Assembly (NCBI GenBank): GCA_034211175.1
Contig: JAXHUH010000027.1
Coordinates: 1 to 35,948 of the forward strand
DNA from: JAXHUH01 sp034211175
Lineage (GTDB): Bacteria > Actinomycetota > Acidimicrobiia > Acidimicrobiales > CAIXPF01
Direction: 5' to 3'
Length of the DNA stretch: 35,948 bases
Position numbers and translations under genes: made by a program. The notes under the pieces are model-generated. The model had not been told where the DNA came from. It worked only from the letters and a program-made list of their open reading frames with translations, and searched no databases. Below are positions 1 to 8,128 of the stretch, piece after piece; the first letter of the stretch is position 1; each line of letters begins with the position of its first letter.

Positions 1-437
1 GGCCCCTGCGGGCGCCGCCCCCCGGCGGGGGCCGGGGCGGGGTCGCCGGCGGGCCCGCCGGCGACGACGCGCAGGTCGGGCCCGCCCAGCTCCAGCGCGA
101 CCTGGAGGCACGCACCACATGGCCAGGTGCGGCCGCCCGCGGTCGGTGGCGCGGCCACCGCGAGCTCCGCCGGCGTCCCGCCCGCGGCGACCGTGGCGAA
201 GAGCGCCACCCGCTCGGCGCACATGGCGAGGCCGAGCGAGATGTTCTCGACGATCACACCGGTGTGGAGCACTCCGTCGACCGACCGCACCGCGGCCCCG
301 GCGTCGAAGCGGGAGTACGGCGCATAGGCGTGGCGCCGTGCGGTCATCGCCGCCCGCCACACGTCGTCGGGCGCTGCCCCGTCGTCGGTCGACGTGTCGT
401 CGCCCGGCCCCTTCGTCGTGCTCGCGGTCCCTGTCAC
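1..437 (-). CDS. cdd: Cytidine deaminase, C-terminus cut by window edge
   Basis: Zinc-dependent deaminase of (deoxy)cytidine to (deoxy)uridine in pyrimidine salvage. I translated the minus strand from the GTG at 437 and the frame stays open to base 1 (145 codons). Visible family motifs are YAPYSRF (residues 38-44), the VENISLGL stretch (63-70), CAER (73-76, zinc-ligand Cys73 and proton-shuttle Glu75) and PCGAC (106-110, zinc ligands Cys107 and Cys110). This is the small cytosolic tetrameric type. The GTG start is chosen because a GAGGAGG-like Shine-Dalgarno lies just upstream of it on the minus strand (about 442-452). The first 25 residues are a low-complexity, acidic extension. The last 30 or so residues before the edge become Gly/Pro/Ala-rich, so the C-terminal part may be unusual; the true end lies outside the window. 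It is divergent from the MATE gene. Confidence 0.85.
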   Translation of the reverse strand, partial: MTGTASTTKGPGDDTSTDDGAAPDDVWRAAMTARRHAYAPYSRFDAGAAVRSVDGVLHTGVIVENISLGLAMCAERVALFATVAAGGTPAELAVAAPPTAGGRTWPCGACLQVALELGGPDLRVVAGGPAGDPAPAPAGGRRPQG

Positions 438-666
438 GTGCTCGCCTCCTCGACTGCTCCGGCGGCCCCCGCTTACCGCGGATCGGCCCGGCTCAACCGC
501 CGACCTGACCACCGGCGCGGCCGATGCCGGGATTGGCCGCCCACCGCCACGGGTAGGAGCCGGCTCCCGTGCCCCCACCCGTACCAACCCGCGCCCCGGC
601 GCCCGAGCGGCCAGCAGGCGGCAACCCCCGTCGAAGCGGCCGAGCCCCCGGGGAGCAACCGTCGAC

Positions 667-2091
667 GTGAGGGGCGCGATCCGCGATCGCCTCGCCACGG
701 CCACCTGGCCCGAGCTGGTCGGCCTCGGCTGGCCGGTGTCGCTCACCCTGCTGGTGCGGGTGACGATGCGCACGATCGACATCCTCGTCGTCGGCATGGT
801 CGTCGGCTCGGCCGGGGTCGCCGCTCTGGGCATCGGCGACGCCGCCATGCGGGTCGTGCTGATGACGGGCCTCGGCCTCGGCGCCGGCACGATCACGACC
901 GTCTCCCAGCGGGTCGGTGCCGGTCGCGTCCACGAGGCGAAGGTCGCCACCACGCAGAGCGCGTTGATCGCGGTTGCGGTTGGGGTGCCGTGCACCGTCG
1001 CCGGGCTCGCCCTCGCCGAGTGGTACTTCCGGGTCCTCGGTGCCGAGGACGACGTCGTCGCTATCGGTGCGCCCTACCTGCGCATCGTCGTCGCCACCGC
1101 CGTCGCCCGGCTGCTGGCCGTGATGTTGACCCGGGCGTTCCAGGGCGCCGGCGACACCCGCACCCCGCTGGTCGTCCGCACGATCGGCACCGGGCTCAAC
1201 ATCGGCCTGACCGTGGCCCTCGTCGGCGGCCCGGGCCCGTTCCCCGAGCTCGGGGTGCAGGGCGCCGCGGTCGGCACGGCCGTCGGCAACGTCGTCTCGG
1301 CCGGGATGCTCATCGTGCTGCTCGCCCGCAACCACCGCTCGGTCGGCTTCGTCCGCGACGGCTGGTGGGCACCGTCGACCGCCAAGCGGATCCTCGGCCT
1401 GGCCTGGCCCCAGATCATCGAGCGCAACATCTTCACCGTCGGCGCCATCCCGCTGAACGCCATCGTCCTCACGTTCGGCACCGTGGCCAACGCCGGCTTC
1501 CAGATCGCCCGGCGGGTCCAGCTCTACGCCCTGCTCCCGAGCCGGGGTGTCGCCACCGCGACGTCGACCCTGATGGGCCAGCACGTCGGCCGGGGTGAGG
1601 CGGCCGAGGGCGAGCGCCGCGCGCACGGCGGTCTGTCGCTGGCGTTCGTCGTGAGCCTGGTCGTCGGGCTGCCGATGGTGGTCCTGGCCCGGCCGATCGC
1701 CGGGGTGTTCGTCGACGAGCCCGACGCGGTCGCCGCCGCCACCGACTGGCTGCGGGTCTACGCCGTCGTCGTCGTGTTCCGGGCCGTCTACGGCGTGTAC
1801 CGCGAGGCGCTCCAGGGTGCGGGCGACACCCGCTCCCCGGTCGTGTCGACCGCGGTCGGCATCGTCGTGTTCGCCCTCGGCGCATCGTGGCTGTTCGGCA
1901 TCGCCCTCGGGCTCGGCGTCGGTGCGGTCATGGCCGGTGTCGTGCTCGACCCGATCGCCCGGGTCGCACTTCTCGGCCGGTGGTTCTCCAGCGGCCGCTG
2001 GCACCGCTTCGTCCGCGACGACCCCGACCTCGCCCCGGACCACCGGCCAGCGGGCGACGACGAACCCGTCGCGGCCCGCTCGCCACGCTGA
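667..2091 (+). CDS. MATE-family multidrug/toxin efflux protein
   Basis: 474-residue integral membrane protein of the MATE (DinF/NorM) family, which exports cationic or amphipathic compounds using a Na+ or H+ gradient. It shows about 12 hydrophobic segments in two homologous halves. The duplicated family motif appears as QGAGDTRTP in the first half and QGAGDTRSP in the second, each at the corresponding helix, which is typical for MATE proteins. The frame is open much further upstream (from 394), but that part is Pro/Arg-rich and not protein-like. The GTG at 667, preceded by a GGGGAG sequence, gives a normal MATE N-terminus that reaches the first membrane segment within about 20 residues. The substrate cannot be told from sequence. 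The following gene is convergent, with a pair of hairpin repeats between them. Confidence 0.88.
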   Translation: MRGAIRDRLATATWPELVGLGWPVSLTLLVRVTMRTIDILVVGMVVGSAGVAALGIGDAAMRVVLMTGLGLGAGTITTVSQRVGAGRVHEAKVATTQSALIAVAVGVPCTVAGLALAEWYFRVLGAEDDVVAIGAPYLRIVVATAVARLLAVMLTRAFQGAGDTRTPLVVRTIGTGLNIGLTVALVGGPGPFPELGVQGAAVGTAVGNVVSAGMLIVLLARNHRSVGFVRDGWWAPSTAKRILGLAWPQIIERNIFTVGAIPLNAIVLTFGTVANAGFQIARRVQLYALLPSRGVATATSTLMGQHVGRGEAAEGERRAHGGLSLAFVVSLVVGLPMVVLARPIAGVFVDEPDAVAAATDWLRVYAVVVVFRAVYGVYREALQGAGDTRSPVVSTAVGIVVFALGASWLFGIALGLGVGAVMAGVVLDPIARVALLGRWFSSGRWHRFVRDDPDLAPDHRPAGDDEPVAARSPR

Positions 2092-2117
2092 CCACCCCCG
2101 ACACACCGCCCGGACCG

Positions 2118-2170
2118 CCGAACTGGCGTGGGTTTCTGCTCTGTGCGCCGTCGCTTTCCCGCCAGTTCGG
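2118..2170. repeat. Hairpin repeat, copy 1 (53 bp)
   Basis: The copy is bounded by perfect inverted arms, CCGAACTGGCG (2118-2128) and CGCCAGTTCGG (2160-2170). The loop begins TGGGTTTCTGCTCTGTG. The arm plus this loop segment recurs almost exactly in copy 2 at 2200. It lies between the 3' ends of the MATE gene and the dehydratase gene. It could be a dispersed REP-like or miniature element, or a bidirectional terminator; nothing in it encodes a recognisable protein. Confidence 0.75.
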
Positions 2171-2199
2171 GGTGGGCTCGGTGTGGGGGCGGCGGTTCG

Positions 2200-2254
2200 C
2201 CGAACTGGCGTGGGTTTCTGCTCTGTGGGCCGCCGTTCTTTCCTGCCAGTTCGG
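2200..2254. repeat. Hairpin repeat, copy 2 (55 bp), abutting eutB stop codon
   Basis: Same organisation as copy 1: left arm CCGAACTGGC (2200-2209), the identical loop start TGGGTTTCTGCTCTGTG (2211-2227), and right arm GCCAGTTCGG (2245-2254). The right half of the loop differs more (GGCCGCCGTTCTTTCCT against CGCCGTCGCTTTCC). The element ends exactly one base before the stop codon of the minus-strand dehydratase (2255-2257), so it would form the first structure in that mRNA's 3' end. The two copies are direct repeats with starts 82 bp apart. Confidence 0.75.
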
Positions 2255-3238
2255 TCAGGGGGAGGTGGCGAGGCGGGCGATCTGCGCGAGCTCGGCGTTG
2301 GCGCCCGAGCACACGACGACGACCGGACTGCGGTCGTCGGCCGAGACCTTCTCGGCCAGGATCGCCGCGAGCCCGACGGCGCCGGCGCCCTCGAGCACGA
2401 GGCGGTGATCGACGAGCGCGCTGCGCATGCCCGCGGCGATCTCGTCCTCGGTGACGAGCACGACCTCGTCGACCAGCGCGGCGACGATCGGGAACGTCAC
2501 GTCGTTGTCGAGTCCGATGCCGCCCTGGAGGCTGTCGGCGAGCGAGTCGTCGACCTCCGCGACCTCGACCGGGTGGCCGGCGGCGAGCGAGGCGTGCATC
2601 GCCGCGCCCCGATCCATCGACACGCCGACGATCCGGGCCGTGGGGCGCAACGAGCGCACGGCGACGGCGACGCCGGCGGCGAGCCCGCCGCCGGAGAGCG
2701 GGACCAGCACGGTGCCGACCTCGGGGACCTGCTCGGCCAGCTCGAGACCGCACGTGCCCTGGCCGGCCACGACGACCGGGTCGAGGAACGGGTGGACCAG
2801 CGTCGGGCCGCCGTCGGCCGACGCCGCGGCCCGGGCGCGGACCAGTGCCTCGTCCTGCGACGCGCCGCCGACGTCGACCCGACAGCCGAGCCGGCGCAGC
2901 GCCTCGACCTTGCCGGCCGGCACGTTCTCGGACAGGCACACGGTGGCCGGGATGCCCAGCCGGCGCGCCACGTGCGCGACGGCCCGCCCGTGGTTGCCGG
3001 TCGACGCGGTGATCACACCCCGGGCGCGGGCCTCGCCATCGAGGGATCCGATGCGGGCCGCGGCGCCACGGACCTTGAAGCTCCCGGTCGGTTGGAGGTT
3101 GTCCAGCTTCAACAGCACGTGGGCGTCGGCGACGGCCGAGAACCCGTCGCACGGCCGCACCGGCGTCGCCTCGGCGAAGCGCTCGACGGTCGGCCGGACA
3201 GCACAGATGTCGCGGACTGTGACGGCGAGATCAACCAC
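2255..3238 (-). CDS. eutB: PLP-dependent threonine/serine dehydratase-like enzyme, probable hydroxyectoine-utilisation EutB
   Basis: 327-residue fold-type II PLP enzyme of the threonine dehydratase family, lacking the C-terminal ACT regulatory domain. The PLP lysine is Lys55 in PTGSFKVRGA (50-59). An asparagine-containing STGNHGRAVA loop follows, and the phosphate-binding glycine loop is SGGGLAAG. Alone it could be a generic serine/threonine or hydroxyaspartate dehydratase. Its position, divergent from doeB and 75-90 bp away, within a locus holding doeA, doeB, ehuABCD and an EutC-like gene, makes EutB of the hydroxyectoine branch the best assignment (inference). It starts at GTG 3238. A TATACG element only 10 bp upstream could serve as a -10 box, so the mRNA may be leaderless. 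Confidence 0.75.
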   Translation of the reverse strand: MVDLAVTVRDICAVRPTVERFAEATPVRPCDGFSAVADAHVLLKLDNLQPTGSFKVRGAAARIGSLDGEARARGVITASTGNHGRAVAHVARRLGIPATVCLSENVPAGKVEALRRLGCRVDVGGASQDEALVRARAAASADGGPTLVHPFLDPVVVAGQGTCGLELAEQVPEVGTVLVPLSGGGLAAGVAVAVRSLRPTARIVGVSMDRGAAMHASLAAGHPVEVAEVDDSLADSLQGGIGLDNDVTFPIVAALVDEVVLVTEDEIAAGMRSALVDHRLVLEGAGAVGLAAILAEKVSADDRSPVVVVCSGANAELAQIARLATSP

Positions 3239-3247
3239 GGATTAAAT

Positions 3248-3260
3248 CGTATACAGACCG
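3248..3260. promoter_or_regulatory. Candidate operator for the GntR regulator, eutB/doeB divergent promoter
   Basis: The 13-bp sequence CGTATACAGACCG contains the GTATAC palindrome (3249-3254). It matches the site at 9419-9431 at 12 of 13 positions. It overlaps possible -10 elements on both strands (TATACA plus, TATACG minus), so a bound repressor would shut both promoters. A second shared word, GAGCACAGC, lies at 3271-3279, and also at 9409-9417 beside the other copy. Short TATA-centred palindromes are common for FadR-type GntR proteins. That GntR binds here is inference. Confidence 0.5.
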
Positions 3261-3329
3261 CGTGCGACGTGAGCACAGCCTGGACTATCGTCCCGATCAC
3301 TCGTCAAAGGCGTGGCACCCCGGGGCGCC

Positions 3330-4463
3330 ATGGGAGTCGAAGGCGCGGTGCTGCGCGACGTGATCCACGATGAACACCACGGTTCCGGCGTCGCTCTTGC
3401 GGCCGCGCACGCCATGGGTCGCCCGTCGGGAATCACGTGCACGATCGACCTCGACGCACCGGGAACATCGGTGGGCCACCTCGTCGCACCGTGGTCCCGC
3501 GACGAATCGGGGTGGGGCAACCTCCTGACGCCGATCGCGGTGATCGCCCGGGGCGACGGCCCGACGGTCCTGCTCACAGCCGGGAACCACGGCGACGAGT
3601 TCGAGGGCCCGGTGGCGCTGCGCCGTCTCGTCGCCGAGCTCGATGCGTCCGACGTGTCCGGTCGGGTGATCGTCGTGCCCGCGCTGAACCAGGCCGCGCT
3701 CAAGGTCGGTCGCCGCCACTCACCGATCGACAACGCAAATATGAACCGTTCGTTTCCCGGGAACCCGACCGGGTCGATCACCGAGCGACTCGCGCATTTC
3801 GTGTGCGTCGAGCTCGTTCGTCGGGCCGACATCGTGGTCGATCTCCACTCGGGCGGCACGTCGATGACGTTCGAGCCGTTCGTCGCGACCCACGATCTGA
3901 CCGACCGGCACCGCTTCGAGGAGACCTACGACTACCTGACGTCGTTCGGTGCCCCGCTCGCGGTCATCATGCGCGAGCCCGACCCGATCGGGATGTTGGA
4001 CACGGTCGTCGAGGAACTGGGCAAGGTCTTCCTGACGACCGAGATCGGCGGTGGGCGCACGGTCAGCTCCCGGACGGTCGAGATCGCCCATCGGGGCGTG
4101 GTCAACACCCTGCGCCACGCCGGGGTTCTCGACGGCGAGCCCGACGTTCCCGCGCCGCCCCGGCTCGTGCGCATGACCGACGACGGCACGTGCATGGCCC
4201 CCGTCGCCGGGCTGTTCGAACCGCTGGTCGACGGCGGCGAGGAGGTGACGGCCGGGACGGTCGTCGGCCGCATCCACGACCTCGACGACCTGGCCCGGCC
4301 GCCCCACGAGCTGCGGGCGGAGATCTCCGGCCTGGTCATCATGCGCCACGCCCCCGGCCTCATCGCCGCGGGCGACCCGGCGGCGTCCGTCGCCGTCGAC
4401 GACACGCCCCCGCCGACCAACGCCGCCGGTGCGGCGGCCGGCCCGCCGCCACCGACCGGCTGA
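3330..4463 (+). CDS. doeB: N-alpha-acetyl-L-2,4-diaminobutyrate deacetylase (DoeB/EutE)
   Basis: About 377 residues of the succinylglutamate desuccinylase/aspartoacylase (M14-like zinc hydrolase) family. In ectoine breakdown this enzyme removes acetate from N-acetyl-diaminobutyrate, the product of DoeA. Zinc ligands are His87 and Glu90 in NHGDEFEGPVAL and His173 in DLHSGG; the family's NRSFPG motif is at 139-144. The late GKVFLTTEIGGG stretch and the C-terminal beta domain with ISGLVIMRHAPGLIAAGD match my memory of DoeB. The start is uncertain: the frame opens at GTG 3312, ATG 3330 is adopted, and ATG 3414 lies just before the conserved core, none with a strong Shine-Dalgarno. It is the first gene of a run with ehuBCDA on the same strand. 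Confidence 0.85.
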   Translation: MGVEGAVLRDVIHDEHHGSGVALAAAHAMGRPSGITCTIDLDAPGTSVGHLVAPWSRDESGWGNLLTPIAVIARGDGPTVLLTAGNHGDEFEGPVALRRLVAELDASDVSGRVIVVPALNQAALKVGRRHSPIDNANMNRSFPGNPTGSITERLAHFVCVELVRRADIVVDLHSGGTSMTFEPFVATHDLTDRHRFEETYDYLTSFGAPLAVIMREPDPIGMLDTVVEELGKVFLTTEIGGGRTVSSRTVEIAHRGVVNTLRHAGVLDGEPDVPAPPRLVRMTDDGTCMAPVAGLFEPLVDGGEEVTAGTVVGRIHDLDDLARPPHELRAEISGLVIMRHAPGLIAAGDPAASVAVDDTPPPTNAAGAAAGPPPPTG

Positions 4464-4540
4464 GCGGCGTCGTCGCCCCCCGGCCGTCGGCGCACCCAGG
4501 ACCACTCGACCCAGCACCCGCAAACCGGAGGGACGAACCC

Positions 4541-5499
4541 ATGAAGCACCCGAGCCGACGGCGACGCGCCACCCTCGGATGGCGCCTGCTCCTCGCCCTG
4601 ATGGCGCTGGTCCTCGTGGCCGGCGCCTGTGGCGGCGACGATGACGATGACGACGCGGCCGATGCGTCCTCCGACACCACGTCGGGCGACGAGAGCGGTG
4701 ACGGCGGCGACGAGGCCCCGACCGGCGACGGTCTCCTCGGTGAGCTCCAGGAGGCGGGCACGATCACGGTCGGCATCGCCAACGAGGTGCCCTACGGCTA
4801 CGAGGACGAGGAGGGCAACGTCACCGGCGAGGCCCCCGAGGTCGCCAAGGCGGTGCTCGCCGAGCTCGGCATCGACGAGATGGACGCCGAGGTCGTCGAC
4901 TTCGGCAGCCTCATCCCCGGCCTCCAGGCCGGGCAGTTCGACATGATCGCCGCGGGCATGTACATCACGCCCGAGCGGGCCGAGCAGATCATCTTCTCCG
5001 ACCCCGACTACTGCATCTCCGAGGCGTTCCTGGTGCCCGAGGGCAACCCCAGGGCATCGTCGACTACCCGTCGGTCATCGACAGCGGCGCCACCATCGCC
5101 GTGCTGTCCGGCGCGGTCGAGGAGGACTACGCAGCCTGGGCCGGCGTCCCCGACGACCAGATCGAGCTGTTCACCGACGTCAACGCCCAGTACGACGCCC
5201 TCTCCGCGGGCCGGGTCGACGCCGTCACCGGGACCTTCCTCACGGTCAAGACCCAGGCCGATTCCATGGACGGCTTCGAGGCGACCGAGGGCTTCTTCCC
5301 GCTCGACGAGGACGGCGAAGAGGTCTTCGGCTGCGGTGCCTACGGCTTCACCGACCAGGGCTTCCGTGACGCCTTCAACGAGGTGCTGAACGAGCTGCAG
5401 GACGACGGCACGGTCGAGGAGATCGTGACCGGGTTCGGCTTCGCTCCCGCCGACGTCGAGAAGGCCGCGGGGCTGACCGTGGAGGACCTCGCCGGCTGA
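4541..5499 (+). pseudogene. ehuB: EhuB ectoine/hydroxyectoine-binding lipoprotein, frameshifted
   Basis: Solute-binding protein of the polar amino-acid (family 3) type that would deliver ectoine to EhuCD. The start is ATG 4541 after a GGAGGGA site. A lipoprotein signal peptide is clear: RRRR, a hydrophobic stretch, then the LVAGAC lipobox with Cys30, followed by an acidic Asp/Ser linker. The mature part begins ITVGIANEVPYGYEDEEG. After VPEGNP (codon ending 5050) the frame is lost. The next frame continues perfectly as QGIVDYPSVIDSGATIAVLSG and runs to the stop at 5499. Five Cs would restore the frame where only four are present (5047-5050). This is a 1-nt deletion in a short homopolymer, so either a sequencing or assembly error or a real inactivation. 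If joined, the protein would be about 319 residues, normal for the family. Confidence 0.85.
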
Positions 5500-5579
5500 G
5501 TCGCCGCGGTCTCGCGTGGTGGGGTCCCGGCGCGGGCCCCACCAAGCGGCCGCAGGCGACCGTCGGTGCGGAAGGTGCC

Positions 5580-6329
5580 ATGGGCGATCTGTTCCTCAAC
5601 TCGAACCAGTACGAGCGCCTGGCCGAGGGCGCCGTCATCACCATCCAGGTGCTGGTGTACTCGTTCCTGCTCGGCGTGGTCCTGTCGCTCGTGTTCGGCG
5701 TGGCCCGGTTGTCGTCGCGCCGGATCGTCCGCGGTCTGGCGCTCGGCTACGTCGAGCTGTTCCGGGGCGTGTCGTCCATCGTCCTGCTGTTCTGGATGGC
5801 GTTCGCGCTGCCGATCCTGCTGGGCGTCGATCAGGAGTCGAAGTTGTCGCTCGGCTCGATCGCCCTCGGGCTGAACATGGGTGGCTACGGCGCGGAGATC
5901 GTCCGCGGCGCCATCCAGTCGGTGCCGAAGGGCCAGGAGGAGGCGTCGATCGCGCTCAACCTCACGCCGACCCAGCGGCTCCGGCACGTGGTGTTGCCCC
6001 AGGCGATGCCGGTGATCCTGCCGCCGATGGGCAACCTGACCATCGAGATCCTCAAGGGCACCGCACTGGTCTCGCTCATCGGTCTCGCCGACCTCACCTT
6101 CGAGGCACAGAAGATCCGTGTGGGCGGGGTCGTCTCGAGCGACCGGGTCGAGGTGCCGATCCTCTACCTGAACGTCCTGGTCATCTACTTCGTGCTGTCC
6201 CAGATCGTGAGCCTGCTCTACCGGTTGGCGGAGCGCCGTGTGAACAAGCGCTACGGCCAGCGGACCGGACGGGCTGCGGCCACGATCCTCCAGCCCGGGG
6301 CAGCGGCTGCGCCGGGGGTATCCGGCTGA
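5580..6329 (+). CDS. ehuC: Ectoine/hydroxyectoine ABC transporter permease EhuC
   Basis: 249-residue inner-membrane permease of the His/Glu/Gln/Arg/opine (HisM-like) family. It has several hydrophobic segments and the cytoplasmic EAA loop EEASIALNLTPTQRLRHVVLPQAMPVILPPMGN-type motif at about 119-150, which couples to the ATPase. It starts at ATG 5580 behind GGAAGG. It follows ehuB by 80 bp and its stop codon overlaps the next start (TGATG at 6327-6331), so the two permeases are translationally coupled and probably form a heterodimer. The ectoine assignment rests on the DoeA/DoeB context; by itself the sequence only shows a polar amino-acid type permease. Confidence 0.82.
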   Translation: MGDLFLNSNQYERLAEGAVITIQVLVYSFLLGVVLSLVFGVARLSSRRIVRGLALGYVELFRGVSSIVLLFWMAFALPILLGVDQESKLSLGSIALGLNMGGYGAEIVRGAIQSVPKGQEEASIALNLTPTQRLRHVVLPQAMPVILPPMGNLTIEILKGTALVSLIGLADLTFEAQKIRVGGVVSSDRVEVPILYLNVLVIYFVLSQIVSLLYRLAERRVNKRYGQRTGRAAATILQPGAAAAPGVSG

Positions 6330-7213
6330 TGACCCCCATGACACCCGAGCGGCTCGACGCCGACCCCGAGGACATCGACGACGAGGAGGATCTCCACGAG
6401 CAGCTCGTCGGCGAAGCCTCCGCGGAGTGGGGTCGGCTCAACGCACGCACGATCGGGACGCTGGCGATCGTCCTCGGCTCGCTCGTGATCGTGGTCCTCT
6501 TCGGCGGCGGCGGTCGCAGCTTCCGGATCGACGCCACCGGTGACCCGGACCTCACGTTCGACTGGTCGTTCTTCTGGGCGCTCGTGCCCTCGTTCCTCGA
6601 GGCGCTGTGGGTGACCGCCCAGGCCACGATCGCGGGCTTCCTGGTCGCTGTGGTGGTAGGGCTCGCGCTCGCCCTCGGGCGTCGGTCCACACGTCGCTGG
6701 ATCAGCTGGCCGACCGCGTCGGCGATCGAGTTCGTCCGCAGCACCCCGCTGCTGGTCCAGCTCTACTTCATCTACTTCGCGCTCCCCGAACTGGGAATCG
6801 TGCTCGGGTCGATGACGGCGCTCATCCTCGGGCTCGGCGTCCACTACGGCACGTACTGCTCGGAGGCGTACCGCGCCGGCATCGACAGCGTGCCGAAGGG
6901 CCAGTGGGAGGCGGCCACCGCCATGAACCTGGGCCCGGCAACGACATGGGGCCGGGTGATCCTGCCCCAGGCCATCCCGAACGTGCTCCCCGCGCTCGGC
7001 AACTTCTTCGTCGCCGCGTTCAAGGACGCCCCGTTGGGCTCGGCGATCCAGGTGACCGGGGTGCTGTTCTGGGCACGGACCGTGTCCGGACGGACCTTCC
7101 GCTACGTCGAGACCTACACGCTCGTCGGTATCGGGTTCCTGCTCGTGAGCATCTCCGCCGCGTGGCTGATCAGAAGGATGGAGCGCCGCATTGGCTACGA
7201 CCGACTCGACTGA
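6329..7213 (+). CDS. ehuD: Ectoine/hydroxyectoine ABC transporter permease EhuD
   Basis: 294-residue permease, paralogous to the preceding gene. It has an acidic N-terminal cytoplasmic extension of about 45 residues (rich in Asp/Glu), a first membrane segment TIGTLAIVLGSLVIVVLF, and then the transporter core. The EAA-type loop is EAATAMNLGPATTWGRVILP, followed by QAIPNVLPALGN. The start ATG 6329 overlaps the ehuC stop and sits behind a G-rich Shine-Dalgarno. ATG 6338 is an alternative. It overlaps the 5' end of ehuA by 23 bp. The long acidic N-terminus is slightly unusual compared with ehuC. Confidence 0.82.
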   Translation: MTPMTPERLDADPEDIDDEEDLHEQLVGEASAEWGRLNARTIGTLAIVLGSLVIVVLFGGGGRSFRIDATGDPDLTFDWSFFWALVPSFLEALWVTAQATIAGFLVAVVVGLALALGRRSTRRWISWPTASAIEFVRSTPLLVQLYFIYFALPELGIVLGSMTALILGLGVHYGTYCSEAYRAGIDSVPKGQWEAATAMNLGPATTWGRVILPQAIPNVLPALGNFFVAAFKDAPLGSAIQVTGVLFWARTVSGRTFRYVETYTLVGIGFLLVSISAAWLIRRMERRIGYDRLD

Positions 7214-8006
7214 CCACGATGCCGTGAGCGCTCCCGGCCAGCCCGCGGTGCGCATGCGGAACGTGCACAAGGCGTTCGGCGACCACGTCGTCCTGCGCGA
7301 CCTCGACCTCGACGTCAGCCCGGGGGAGCGGGTCGTGATCATCGGCCCGAGCGGCTCGGGCAAGACCACGATCCTGCGGGTGATCATGACGCTGGAGCGG
7401 ATCGACTCCGGCACGATCGAGGTCGGGGGCCGCCACCTGTACCACGTGCCCAAGGGTGATGGTCTGGCCCCCGCCGGCGAGCGCCACATCCGGGAGGTGC
7501 GTTCCCAGGTCGGCATGGTGTTCCAGCACTTCAACCTGTTCCCGCACATGAGCGCGCTGGAGAACATCGCCCTCGCGCCGATCAAGGTGCAGAAGAAGTC
7601 GAAGGACGAGGCCTACGAGACGGCGTTGGCGCTGCTCGAGAAGGTCGGCCTGCGGGACAAGGCCAACCACACGCCCGGTCAGCTGTCGGGCGGGCAGAAG
7701 CAGCGTGTGGCCATCGCCCGCTCGCTGGCGACCGAGCCGGCGGTGATGCTGTTCGACGAGGTCACGTCCGCGCTCGACCCGGAGCTGGTCGGTGACGTGC
7801 TGGAGGTCCTCCGCGAGATCGCCGAGGAGGGGAGCACGACCATGATGCTGGTGACCCACGAGATGGGCTTCGCCAGCGAGGTCGCCGATCGGATCCTCAT
7901 GTTCGACGGTGGCCAGATCCTCGAGGAGGGCCCGCCGTCGCAGGTGCTGCGCGACCCGCAGGAGGAGCGGACGCGGTCGTTCCTCGGCGCGGTCTTCTCC
8001 CACTGA
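7191..8006 (+). CDS. ehuA: Ectoine/hydroxyectoine ABC transporter ATP-binding protein EhuA
   Basis: 271-residue cytosolic ATPase of the polar amino-acid uptake family (GlnQ/HisP-like). Walker A is GPSGSGKTT (52-60), the Q-loop Gln is in MVFQHFNLFPHMS, the ABC signature is LSGGQ (165-169), Walker B is VMLFDEVTSALD (Asp189-Glu190), and the switch His is in LVTHEMGFA. It starts at TTG 7191 inside the end of ehuD, with AAGGATGGAG upstream; GTG 7224 is a less likely alternative. It is the last gene of the doeB-ehuBCDA run, and a strong inverted repeat follows at 8045-8078. Confidence 0.87.
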   Translation: MATTDSTDHDAVSAPGQPAVRMRNVHKAFGDHVVLRDLDLDVSPGERVVIIGPSGSGKTTILRVIMTLERIDSGTIEVGGRHLYHVPKGDGLAPAGERHIREVRSQVGMVFQHFNLFPHMSALENIALAPIKVQKKSKDEAYETALALLEKVGLRDKANHTPGQLSGGQKQRVAIARSLATEPAVMLFDEVTSALDPELVGDVLEVLREIAEEGSTTMMLVTHEMGFASEVADRILMFDGGQILEEGPPSQVLRDPQEERTRSFLGAVFSH

Positions 8007-8044
8007 CCGTGCCCGACTCACGGGCTCGCCCCCCGGGGCGACGT

Positions 8045-8078
8045 GCCGGCTCCCGACCGCGGGCGGACGGGAGCCGGC
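8045..8078. terminator. GC-rich stem-loop between convergent ehuA and doeA
   Basis: Perfect 11-bp arms, GCCGGCTCCCG (8045-8055) and CGGGAGCCGGC (8068-8078), flank a 12-nt loop. It lies 39 bp past the ehuA stop and 51 bp past the doeA stop, which face each other. There is no T-run, so it would be a U-less, bidirectional terminator typical of high-GC actinobacteria. The role is inferred from position and symmetry. Confidence 0.6.
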
Positions 8079-8128
8079 CACGGTCGCCCGCGGCGATCAC
8101 CGATCGACGCGACGGCGAGGAGACCGAC

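Noticed and set aside
548..571. GGAGCCGGCTCC palindrome in the cdd/MATE intergenic region
   Set aside because: Symmetric, but a single GC-rich palindrome of this size is expected by chance here, and it does not align with promoter boxes.
394..666. Long upstream extension of the MATE reading frame
   Set aside because: Pro/Arg-rich, not protein-like, overlaps the cytidine deaminase start region; GTG 667 gives a normal family N-terminus.
264..1598. Long Arg/His/Pro-rich frames overlapping MATE, the ectoine locus and the nit operon on either strand
   Set aside because: Typical shadow frames of very GC-rich DNA with no domain motifs; each is contained in or opposite a gene with clear motifs.
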